Below, in pieces: positions 54,861-64,000 of a stretch of 64,000 nucleotides of DNA. Numbering within the stretch: position 1 is the stretch's first letter; every line of letters starts with the position of its first letter. The translations under genes and the position numbers were made by a program. A model generated the notes under the pieces. That model was not told the DNA's origin. It was given only the letters and a program-made list of their open reading frames with translations, and made no database searches. This DNA comes from Thunnus maccoyii (Eukaryota > Chordata > Actinopteri > Scombriformes > Scombridae): positions 25,120,725-25,184,724 of the forward strand of contig NC_056553.1 of assembly GCF_910596095.1 (NCBI RefSeq), in the 5' to 3' direction.

Positions 54861-55189
54861 ACTACTGCAAACATGTATCATCCACGGGTGAACAGAGTGA
54901 GTAAGCAAGCACTACATTTCTTTATTCCCAGTATAAAACATGTTATTATCCAAAATTCCTTTTCCTCTACTACAATAAAGACATTATTTAAACATGTTAA
55001 TTTTTTTGTTGTTTCTTTGTTGTAGCCTATTGATGAAGTTTAAAATGTATTTGACCTTTTCGATCTGTACGATCTGTTGAATCTGATCTCAAACTCAATC
55101 AATTGGCAATGAACAAAAACTAGAAAGGTTCAAAATACCCACAGTTATTCTTTAAACGCTTCTATGTCAGCTGTCTTTACTCTCACAGA
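54861..55189. other. Unassigned sequence
   Basis: No feature recognised. Confidence 0.4.
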
Positions 55190-55450
55190 CAGAAATTAAA
55201 CAGTGTACCCACTGCCACTGGGGAAGTGGCACAATTGGTGACTAAAGCATGTGAAAATGAGTTGAAACCCAGAGGAGCTTCTGTGAAGCTGTGGCAGAGT
55301 TATCAGACCACCTCTGAGTGTGCTGAATAACAGGCGGCATTTGGGGCTGAAATTAAAACCGTAGTTGAGGGGGAGAATCACTGACATGATCAGCCGACTG
55401 GATTCAAATTAGGAAATAGTAATTACAAATAATTAATCTTCAGTAATCCC
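55190..55450. promoter_or_regulatory. Candidate conserved noncoding element (sequence impression only)
   Basis: Repeat-free with 'TGCCACTGGGGAAGTGGCA' (7-bp stem), 'GGCGGCATTTGGGGC' and a run of homeodomain-like sites 'GTAATTACAAATAATTAATC'. Confidence 0.25.
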
Positions 55451-56629
55451 CTCTGAACAGGGCTACCGTTTACTTTAACCCACCTCTATGAGTTTTACAC
55501 TACAAATATCCATCTTAACATTGTGACTGTTAATGAATCCTAAAGCATCTGAAAAAATAAGATTTTATGACTCATTTTTAGGACTAACATTTTAGCAGAC
55601 ATTACTTGTAATAATAATGGCTGTTATAATGATAAACGTGACTTACTGCCAATACATTTAGTTTCCAGCTCTGGAAATGACTTCAAACTAACTAGCTATC
55701 ATCTAGTAAAGAAAAGAATGAATAAGCCATGTACTCATTTTCTGCCTGTAACATACAGCACGTATCCACTCGAATAAATCAACAACCTTATACACAAAGC
55801 CATAAAGGAGAGAAAAAAACCGTCTGACAAATATCCTCACCCCAGGCAACTTAATTGTGAAGAGGCAAGCCAAAAAGGGAGATGAGGGAGGGAAAAAAAC
55901 AAGCGAGGCAATTCATCCATTAGTTTATGAAGTTCCTTCCCTGAAGGTGTGAGGACATGATTGGAGGTCACTGACACTGATTTGTGTATGTGTGTGTCTG
56001 TGTGTTTATGTGTGTGTGTTTTAGCTTTGAGTTATGTTCACTGTGTGGTTTGTTACTTTGCACATAACAAGTATATAGTTATATCGTCTGGGTGGCAGAA
56101 ATGAAAAAAAAGGGATTTCATTGTTATTAGACCACAACACAGATCACAGATTAATATTAGATAAGTCACATAAACCCCTTTTTATCACACTTTTTTTTTT
56201 AACCGGTACCAGCACAGGTGTATCTGATATGAAATATGAGGATTAGTCTTTTAATTTCTCCATTTTACTGCAGAAATCCCGACATTGAATACCAGTGTTG
56301 GGAGAAGAATTTGATCCTTTAAGTAACATTAGTCTTCACAATCTCCTAATAATATTTTTATTTACTGATTTGCAAAAGAAAATACTGTATATTTTGAGAG
56401 GAATGCAATGGCGGCAGAATTGCGTTTTCTATTAACATGATGGGTTTACCAACAATTTACCAACGATGTATCTAAATATCTGCTCTGGCAATACAATAAC
56501 TATAACTAAAACATGATCACGTATTTTACGGTTATGTTTAGGCAATCAGAACACTTGATTAAATGCTGAAATAGTCAACAGTGACTTGAAACACGAGACG
56601 TACTTCATTTATATGAAACAAAAGCCATC
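55451..56629. other. Unassigned sequence
   Basis: 55,800-55,990 is also repeat-free and could be constrained. A short GT-rich patch lies at 55,985-56,022. No gene recognised. Confidence 0.35.
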
Positions 56630-56830
56630 ATCTTTGCTTAACTTTAACTGTAGTGCTTCTACGCTTAAGCCTTACCACAGGACCCAAACCTATCTGTGGC
56701 ATCACAGTCCTGCACTTTGTACACCCATTAACCTTACAGAAAAATGAAACTATACATTTGTATGCCGTTTTTAAAGATTTATGTCTTCGGAAGAAATAAT
56801 GGGCTTGGGGTTGAAAGCCCCACACATATA
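56630..56830 (-). repeat. Probable interspersed repeat
   Basis: 'CTTTAACTGTAGTGCTTCTA', 'CCTTACCACAGGACCCAAAC', 'CATTTGTATGCCGTTTTTAA' and 'GGGGTTGAAAGCCCCACACA' resemble a teleost repeat of the CCTAACCATGACC type. The 65-codon frame is not a gene. Confidence 0.4.
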
Positions 56831-56999
56831 GTAGTCAGAAAGCATTGAGAGACAAAGAAGCATATCGCTGGTTTAAGTCTTTTAATGAGATTTGTTGACA
56901 ATGAGGAAAATATAGAACAGCATGAGCATGATCCTGTAATCATTAAAAGTAATATTTATGTATGCTGAGTGGCCCCTTTATTAGTATATACAGTATATT
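56831..56999. other. Unassigned sequence
   Basis: No feature recognised. Confidence 0.4.
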
Positions 57000-57403
57000 A
57001 TTGGATTATTATTATTATTGATGCATCTAAATGTAAGTAGCATTTAATCTTGCAGCTGGTTGAAGTTGATCTTATTTTAACTACTTTAACTACTGTAAGC
57101 CAACCTGGGGGTTGGGAAGAAAAAATGAAAGTGTCACATCACCAGATACCTTTGTTACACAAAATAATGTATATTTTTATGGATTTCCTTTTATATTTGC
57201 TTTTTGCGTGAGGAATGGATACTTTCACCTCTTTAGACCTCTAAAAATCCCTCAAATGAAACAAACAGAGCGAAAAATCCCTCTCTGGTTGACTGCTCAT
57301 AACTTGTGTGCACATTGCGCCTCAACCTGTGATGAGGGGTGAACAAGAACAGACATTACCTTTTTTAAGGGGTCACAAACCAAAAAAAGGTTGGTAACAT
57401 CTG
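57000..57403 (-). mobile_element. hAT MITE, diverged relative of 10,913-11,110
   Basis: The right end reads '...GGTTGGTAACATCTG' (reverse complement CAGATGTTACCAACC), with 'GGTTTGTGACCCC' inside. The left part holds 'TTGCAGCTGGTTGAAGTTGA', 'TTTTAACTACTTTAACTAC' and 'CCAACCTGGGGGTTGGG', in the same order as at 10,920-11,010. The 76-codon frame is not a gene. Confidence 0.55.
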
Positions 57404-57604
57404 GTTTAAACAATATGTAATATTTGACATGTTAATCAGATGGCTTGTGGGTAAAATTTGATAATAGTAACTAAAGTTCTCAGATACATTTAGTGGAGTA
57501 TAATGGAGAATAAATTGGAAAAACATAAAGGCTAAATACCTCAGATTTAAACTTACCTGCAGTACCTGATTAAATGGACTGTTCACCACTACTGATTGTG
57601 ATCT
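57404..57604. other. Unassigned sequence
   Basis: No feature recognised. Confidence 0.4.
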
Positions 57605-57630
57605 ATCTATCCATTCATCCATCCATCCAT

Positions 57631-57688
<58 letters not shown>

Positions 57689-57690
57689 AG
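57605..57690. repeat. Compound (ATCC)n(TA)n(GT)n microsatellite
   Basis: ATCC units at 57,611-57,634, TA at 57,634-57,667 and GT at 57,668-57,689. Confidence 0.96.
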
Positions 57691-58120
57691 TAATTTAATA
57701 TATAATAATAATAACCTGTGATGAAAGTTGGTGTAGCAGAAGTTGTTTGAATTAGAAACCCTTTCTGCTTGGTATTTGACTCATTATATTCCAATATAGC
57801 CACCAAATAAATTTCTTGGTCCACACTCCCTCAGGTGAGTGTAGACAAAGGTGAAAATTGTGCAGCCTTAACACTCACCTTTGACAGCAAATCAACACCT
57901 CTGTGCATTTCCACATCTCCCCGGAGCAGAATAATGGGATTTCACTCCATAACCACATCATTTTGAAGAGCTCTATTCCTCTGCTGCAGTCTGGATCATA
58001 CAACAGTGCTCTGTCTTCTCTCAGGGTTACGACTTAAGTGTAGCAGCTTTGCAGCTGCAGCACAGGTCTGCCAGAAACCTTTCTGCTGTTCCATCATGGA
58101 GGTCCAATGTGAATATTCAG
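57691..58120. other. Unassigned sequence
   Basis: No gene recognised; 57,900-58,080 is repeat-free. Confidence 0.4.
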
Positions 58121-58156
58121 TAATATCTAAGTCTACAACAGTAGACTTAGATATTA
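58121..58156. repeat. Perfect 16-bp hairpin with AACA loop
   Basis: TAATATCTAAGTCTAC (58,121-58,136) and GTAGACTTAGATATTA (58,141-58,156) are exact reverse complements around AACA. No terminator context is present and no family is recognised. Confidence 0.95.
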
Positions 58157-58518
58157 ACAGTCTTAGAGAGAGAACGCTAGATGAAAAACAATACTGCAGT
58201 CGTTACTGTGATGAATAAGAATGAACTGTTAAATAGAAATGAATTGTTGTACACATTAGAACATGTGTATAAATGGGTCACATTTTCAGCTGCGAACCCT
58301 TCAAAAAACCTGACCCTAATCCAAAAATATATCCGTAAAAAGACTCACAACACAGTGGCTGACTTTGATGGTGATGCAAAATGTGGCTTATGGCTCAAAC
58401 TGGTTACCATAACAGTCTTTTTGTTATGATCAATCCTATAAACTTTGTAATTAAAGCAACTTTGTTTAAAATGTCTGATGTCCACCAGTGGTAGTTTAAA
58501 AAAAGACATGGTAGCAGT
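58157..58518. other. Unassigned sequence
   Basis: No feature recognised. The 82-codon frame lacks a known domain. Confidence 0.4.
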
Positions 58519-59335
58519 CAGGGCGGCTCCAGTCATTTTGGTGCTCTAAGTGAGGTTAGGATTTGGATTTATTTTAGTTATGACTTACGTCCAAACTAGT
58601 TTGGTTATGCCCTGAGTAATCATGGTGTAACTAATGTTAGTAGCTAATTTTGTTACAAACTAACTAGTAGTTACTAAGCCTCCAGTGTTGCCTTTTACTC
58701 TAAATTAGGAGAGAACTTACACATAGCTGGTGCAAGCCGGTGCAGAATCTATGTGTTTATGGATACAGCGTTGGTCATTATCACTGATATTGATCAGTGA
58801 AATTTCAGCACAATGCCTTATGTTCTGGGAAGGAACAGTTATCCATATAGTTAGCTACGGGCTTGACATTCAGATTCATATCAATCTGTATCTGAGTCTA
58901 GCAGCTATCTTAGCATCATTATCTAACTAAGCATTAGCTTTATTGCTACTTAGCTGGCTAGCTACTACAAATGAAATATCCACACACAAAACAGCATTTT
59001 AATAAGAGGAAATACCTCTATACTGGGCTTTCTTTTCCTCTTCCTCTTTTCTCTCTTTTCTTCCTTTCCCACTTGAAGGCTTGGACCTTTTCATTATGAA
59101 ATAAGATGTGAAAATAGATATTTGCTTCTTGACATCTTTCCATCAGTCAGTCAGTCTAGCAGTCTCTTGCACTTCTAACGCCCCGGACATTGGCTGTCTG
59201 TGATGCCCATCACATGGTAACCCATCTCCTACTTTCAGTGTGTATAGTACAAGTGCAGGCCAGGGCAGATGAAGAATTGTGAGGAAAAGGGGTGCACTGT
59301 GTCTTTTTCTCTTTCTTCATTTGTTACCTCAAGGT
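58519..59335 (-). mobile_element. hAT transposon deletion derivative
   Basis: The left part begins 'GCAGTCAGGGCGGCTCCAGT' then 'TTTTGGTGCTCTAAG', a hAT-like terminus. The right part shares 'CTTTCAGTGTG...TACAAGTGCAGG...TTTGTTACCTCAAGG' with 3395-3520. A transposase start lies between them (next entry) and most of the gene is missing. Confidence 0.55.
59003..59098 (-). pseudogene. hAT transposase N-terminus, truncated
   Basis: From ATG at 59,098 the minus strand reads 'MKRSKPSSGKGRKERKEEEE', 'KKAQYRGISSY', then stop: 31 codons. The basic start followed by an E/K-rich helix is the usual N-terminus of TTF/ZMYM1-like hAT transposases. Zinc-finger, catalytic and dimerisation parts are absent, so it is a remnant. 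Confidence 0.6.
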
Positions 59336-60388
59336 GGTCAACAAGCAAACATTCCGCAACTCAAGAAATCACATGTAAATACAAAAAACACAAGCAAATT
59401 AAGAAAACATCATCAATTCATCAATTTGAGAACACGTGCGCAGCATTTAGAAAACCCGCTCCAAATACCACAACACAACACATTACAGAAATGACAATGG
59501 AAGTTTTACCAGAGGACACTTAAGAATAGTTAACACGTCAATAACTCATGAGCGAAACATTGTTAAAACACAAACAAAGCCTCTTTCCTACCGCAGTAAG
59601 GTAGACAATGAACTACAACCTTATTTTCACTAAAACAAGCCATCCTCCGAGCTGAACATTGTTCTCTATGTGCAGCCAGCTGTGAGATGAATGCGCAGGG
59701 ACGTCTAAAAAGTGCAAAAAGAGATACTTTATAATATTTAATAACTTCACTCTTATACAGTGTAGTGTCCCCAAAATCACCTCACACATCAATGGTCTCA
59801 TGTTGGTTATAGTACAACACTTAATTTGGAAAAAAGGGTTAGGGGTTATTGAATATTGTTTGAAGTAACTCTAAAGGGGTTGGTATATAAAGATGAAATC
59901 TTACTGTCTTTTCTCTTTGTGTCTGTGTTTTCTCTAATTCAAGCAGGTTAGATGAAAACGCATGGATCCGTTGTATCTGCATGACTAGATACCACTAGAG
60001 GTTAGACTTTTTTTTTTTTTTTTGGTTGAGTCTAATGCTTTTTCCGTCAGTGCTCATTATCAGTTTGTCTGGCCAATGTTCATCTTCTCATTAGTCTTGG
60101 TTCATAAATTGTAATTTGAACACACACAATCGGCAGCAATAAAGTTTACAGCTTTCCTCACCTCATATCATTCCATTTTTCCCTTTCTCTCATTTTCCCG
60201 CTGCACGTGTCTCTGTGTGCTTCTTTAACATGTGCGTCACTCTGATTCTTTTGTTGTAGCTGCTACAGTGAAGAATTGCAGAATAAAGCAAAGACGAGTT
60301 TACTGTTGCCGAAGGCGGTGTGTGTCTTAGTGTGTGTTTGTGTTTAGAAGGGGGGTTTTATAGAGGTGAATGCGCATTGGTGAATGCT

Positions 60389-60392
<4 letters not shown>
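59336..60392. other. Unassigned sequence
   Basis: Poly-T at about 60,009-60,023. 59,340-59,520 gives two overlapping ORFs without domains. No gene recognised. Confidence 0.4.
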
Positions 60393-60441
<49 letters not shown>

Positions 60442-60512
60442 CTGTTTGCGGGCTGCTGAATGGTGAATGTGCATGAGGGAATGCTTGTGTGCATATGTGT
60501 GTGTGTGTGTGT
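60393..60512. repeat. (GT)n microsatellites
   Basis: About 23 GT units at 60,393-60,440 and a second run at about 60,496-60,512. The 146-codon minus-strand frame across them is an artefact. Confidence 0.96.
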
Positions 60513-61859
60513 GAGCATGTGAGTGTTCATCTCGGAGAGATAACAGCTGTGTTGCCAGGAGAGAGGAAGAGAGAGATTGAGAGGGAGACAGTGAGAGGAG
60601 GAGAGAGAGATGACTCCCAGAGGTGCCTCTGGGTGCCTAATAGTCTGAGAGATTCTGTCACAAAATATTGCCTCCACTGTTCTACAGGGGAGCTTTAGGG
60701 AGATTGCGCGGGTGGAGTAAGATGAGGTGGGGCGAGGACAAAGAGATGAAGGTTTGAGTCTCAGTCTCCCTTTGTGGCTCCCAGTCTCCTCCTGGACCAA
60801 TGAGGAGGCGAGGCTGAGTGAGAGCACATCCTATGTAAGGCCCTGTGTAATGAGACTGGCTCCCTGCTGCCACACCATGCCTTGCTTAGGGACACGTTGG
60901 GGTGTCATACATAAAATCTCTTCCCCCGCTGCTGGCTTGCAGCCACCGTTAGGCCAACAATTGTCTCATTTATCTTGTGTTGGTGTGAATGCTTAAGAAA
61001 ACATAGTTCCCTTTTCAATTATGCAAGATGCAGGTGCCAAATTTACAGAATATTTCTGTTGTGTGGAAAAACTTTGAAAATGGGGTGCATTATAAGCAGA
61101 TTACAACACACACACATGAAGTCTTGTGCAAACATGACATTTTGTCTGATTTTGTCTTCATCTGCCAGATCAGAAAACATTCATGTGGATAATTTTGAAA
61201 GTTAATGACAGTGTTGTTTACTTTGGAGGAGATATTGTCGGAATGCATGTAAATAAGGAAACTATCTTTCTCAGGGGTTGTTTTTTTCTGAATTTGGTAA
61301 CATTGATAAGAACAACTTTTGGGTTGCCTTTTTGCTGGCATTTATCCTTTTATTTGGAAATAAGGCAGTTATAAATGTTTTTAAATGCTCATTGCTTTTC
61401 CCATTCTAAGTCATTATGCCTGCAGTTATAAATTAGTTAGTAAGCCATTAAAAAGGGTCCTGACTTTCTCACTTGCCAACTAGCCATCATGTCTACAGTA
61501 AAAGTATAAATGTAATTAAGTCCTTAGTAAAAGGTTTTTTACAACAATCCATCAAGTCTATGGTTGTAAATGTTTAATATGATGTTAAAAAGGGATTTTG
61601 GAGCAGATACTCTACAGCTCTTTCTGATGGAGTGGTCTTCTTGATGAACTAAAGAACTATCTGAAAGCAACCCTGTCTCCTAGAAATTATGTCTATGTTA
61701 TATTTATAGGCTAATAAATTGTTTTCCCAATTACATTGCATTACCAAACTCAACAGCCGTTAATAACGCTTTTTGAATGAATGAAGCGCTACCTTTATTT
61801 GCCGCACTGAAGTCTGGAGGTGGTCAGCGTGGACGGTGGCTGGCCATACAAAACATAGG
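60513..61859. other. Unassigned; GC-richer block at 60,610-60,960
   Basis: 60,610-60,960 is repeat-free and GC-richer ('GAGGTGCCTCTGGGTGCC', 'TCCTGGACCAATGAGGAGGC' with a CCAAT box, 'CACCGTTAGGCCAACAATTG'). It could be an enhancer or promoter, but no exon or start can be supported. The rest is AT-rich. Confidence 0.3.
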
Positions 61860-61990
61860 ATGTTGACACCAGAAGTTCACACTCCTGAGTCTTGTGTGTG
61901 TTTGACTTAAGGCAACAAAAGCACTTTGGTTAAGATTAGTGAAAGATTGTTGTGTCAGTTAAACGTTTATAACAACATCATGTCTCGTAT
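61860..61990 (+). repeat. Probable interspersed repeat fragment
   Basis: 'TTAAGGCAACAAAAGCACTT' and 'TGGTTAAGATTAGTGAAAGA' match the GGTTTAGGCAACAAAACCACTTGG...GATCATGG repeat type also seen near 3,640-3,760. Confidence 0.45.
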
Positions 61991-62639
61991 AGCGGATATT
62001 GTACTGCAAGGTCTGATATTTTGGTGGTTGTCACAGTCACTGAAAATTTAACTCATATGTTCAATATCAACTTGCCAGATACGCATATCAGCAGAAAACA
62101 TAGTCCAGCCTGCATTATGTTTCCTGCATACCAGCCAATTGAGTTTATTCACAACCTTATGGTTCTATAAACTATTATTAGTAAATTGCTTATTAACTAT
62201 TAATAAAATCATTATTTAAAACTTTATAAAGGGTGCTTTATAAAAGGGCAGACGTCTCTGGTAAAGCTGGTATAAAAACAAATAGATTAACCATTTAGTA
62301 TTTTATTTTGTACATTGTGCACATGACACTACAGTAGTTATAAAAGCTAAATATTCAGCCTTTTTAAAATTGACCAGTTCAGTCTCTTCTTACAACAGTG
62401 ACAGAAGCACATATGTCTTTACTTTGATTTACAATTCTCCTGTTTCAACAAATGAGAGGGGTTTTGAGCCATTGTGGCTCTAAATGGAATCACTTATCTA
62501 ACCAAAGAGCCTTGAGACCTCTCTGGCTTCAGCCACATTGCTGATTTAAGGCTTTGAGTTTATAAAAAATACAGTTGATTAATATTTTAAAGCACTGAAC
62601 ATAGATCTGCTGCATATTCTCTAACAGTCTCCATTAGTG
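61991..62639. other. Unassigned AT-rich sequence
   Basis: No feature recognised. Confidence 0.4.
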
Positions 62640-62990
62640 GGTGGAAACTGGCTGTGATTGCTGCAGCTTATTGGACATCAGTGGGCTGCTCTGTGGATGC
62701 AACGTGATGAGCTATGAAGTGTGCTGCCTGCTGGGTGATTGATATACGTTATCCAGGCTAGATTGAAGGAAATTGCTGTTTTCCATCTCATTTGCACTCA
62801 TTGATCCCTCCAAAGGCTGGAGGGAGGGAGAGATGGAGAGATGGAGAAAGGGAGAGAAATGGTTGATGCTGCCACACTGGGTGCAGGTGGGAGTCAGCAG
62901 CAGTCCAGACCTTTTCATTACCCAATCCAGCTCCATCTCAGCACAGCATGTACGGATCCTCTCCAGGAGGTACAACACAGGGGTTTGGCA
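62640..62990. promoter_or_regulatory. Candidate conserved noncoding element (sequence impression only)
   Basis: Repeat-free except for GGAGGGAGGGAGAGATGGAG. It includes 'ATTGCTGCAGCTTATTGGAC', 'GGGTGATTGATATACGTTAT' and 'CCATCTCATTTGCACTCATT' (ATTTGCA octamer-like). ORFs on both strands lack domains. Confidence 0.22.
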
Positions 62991-63894
62991 GCATTTGACT
63001 CAAATGAGTTAAAACACATTAGTAGGGCAAGGTGATAATTCAATATAATTGTTAATTGTCTTTCCATATAATCAAGGAGAACATTTTCTTTAGGCTACTT
63101 GTGTCTGTTTACACAGACTAGATTTCTAGTAAGGTATGGTATTAACATCAACATCTTTAAAACTGTAGAACAGCTGCTGGAGACCAACCTTTGTCCCAAT
63201 GACGTACTACATACTAATCAAACTATGGGGTATGCAGTGTTTTTTACCATGAAAAGTGTCAAAAGTGTACTTAAAGTCGTAAGTGTGCATATTTTCATGG
63301 CCGGATTAACCTCCTGCTGGTCCCCATTAACCCCCCCATACCTTCCTTCCTCTCTGTGCAATGTGTACAGCTTTTCTCTGGCCCCAGATTGATGTGTGGT
63401 AATTTGATTAGACACATTAATTTGAGAATATGAAAACATATAAGGACAAAACTGAAATAACCTGCTTCTAGATCTCTGAATCTCTGCCTGCATCATAACT
63501 CTCTCTCCCAGACATTACATTTATATATTACTAAATTGCAACAGCAAATAAGTTGTGCAGGAAATGTAATGCTGGCTGAATTACACAATGATAAAATAAG
63601 ACAACATAATGAGAAATGTTTTTAATTAACATATTTAACAAGTTGCAAAAATGTGGACACTGAAAAGACAGCAGAATGTTCAGTGTCAATGTATTTCACT
63701 CATTTTTTTGATAGCAAACTATCTGATCTTGCAGCACAATATGTGCTCAAACTAAGTAGCTTACAACAATATTAAATGTTTTTATTACTTTGTTCAGACT
63801 CTGGGAGCACTTGGTTAGGAAAACATCATCTTTGTTTAATACAGAAAAAGTCTGCACTGACTTCAAGCACGAGACACAACGTGTTTATTCATGT
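62991..63894. other. Unassigned sequence
   Basis: No gene recognised. The 97- and 92-codon frames overlap on opposite strands without known domains. Confidence 0.4.
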
Positions 63895-64000
63895 TTAATG
63901 CCAGGTTCAGACTACACAATATTTTTGTCTGAAAAGATGTCACTATGTCAAATTAGACGATTTTAGAGTCATAAATTCTTGCTGTGACTTGGCCAAGAGA
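63895..64000 (+). mobile_element. MITE-like repeat ('TTCAGACTACACAAT'), cut by window end
   Basis: 'CCAGGTTCAGACTACACAAT' starts a repeat of the type at 41,355. It continues to 'TAGACGATTTTAGAGTCATA' at the window edge. Confidence 0.5.

Noticed and set aside
60387-60827. 146-codon minus-strand frame
   Set aside because: It ends in a His-Thr repeat from a (GT)n microsatellite and has no conserved domain.
1-64000. tRNA, rRNA and snRNA genes
   Set aside because: I looked for T-loop type words (GGTTCRAATCC and reverse complements) and rRNA cores on both strands and saw none. A covariance-model scan would be more sensitive.

Overview
The window looks like intergenic or intronic DNA from a bony fish, most likely a percomorph teleost. 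The base composition is AT-rich, dinucleotide microsatellites (CA/GT, TC, TTA, AAT, GAAA) are very common, and many stretches match repeat families I know from teleost genomes: hAT elements and MITEs, a Penelope-like element, L2-type LINE tails, solo LTRs and the high-copy 'GCTAACATGCTAA' repeat. I found no intact protein-coding host gene, no tRNA or rRNA gene, no CRISPR array and no bacterial-type operon. Open frames longer than about 100 codons are chance frames, frames through CA/GT tracts, or decayed transposon genes. Family names rest on recognition, not on a database search.

Layout. 0-2 kb: an old interspersed repeat is split by a 783-bp solo LTR (flanking TCAGGT) and by a 290-bp hAT MITE (TIR TAGRGCTGCA, duplicated TTAGCATR). 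2-9.6 kb: mostly unassigned, with hAT ends and two L2-like 3' tails ending in (TTA)n and (AAT)n. 9.66-17.53 kb: a nest of transposons on the minus strand. A Penelope-like element (end of the RT domain, GIY-YIG endonuclease remnant, 3' tail) is cut by a 1.75-kb hAT element with a perfect 8-bp target duplication (CTCTAGAC). It is also cut by a larger ZMYM1-like (TTF zinc finger) hAT element. That element's transposase pseudogene is in turn split by a 1.72-kb element with CTRATAGCA ends and a 9-bp target duplication; removing the insert restores the transposase reading frame.

18.6-24.8 kb: decayed remains of two intron-containing gene families, each present once on each strand. One is a RING-like protein (plus strand 18.7-19.7 kb, minus strand 23.4-24.7 kb). 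The other is an integrase-core protein (minus strand 20.7-21.8 kb, a single plus-strand exon at 22.2 kb). A DIRS/Ty3-like reverse transcriptase fragment lies between them. This is the most unusual part of the window.

25-64 kb: low-density sequence with repeats. These include a 600-bp foldback element (29.9-30.5 kb), a degenerate GTGATGA minisatellite (33.5 kb), an L2 ORF2 C-terminal relic (38.9 kb), a composite GACTTG-rich element (42.5-44.2 kb), a second solo LTR (50.4-51.2 kb), a high-copy teleost repeat (53.1-53.7 kb), hAT ends and a hAT transposase N-terminus (57.0-59.3 kb), and many CA/GT tracts. Several stretches of 150-400 bp lack repeats and carry homeodomain- or TCF-like sites; they read like conserved noncoding elements, but only a multi-species alignment could show that.
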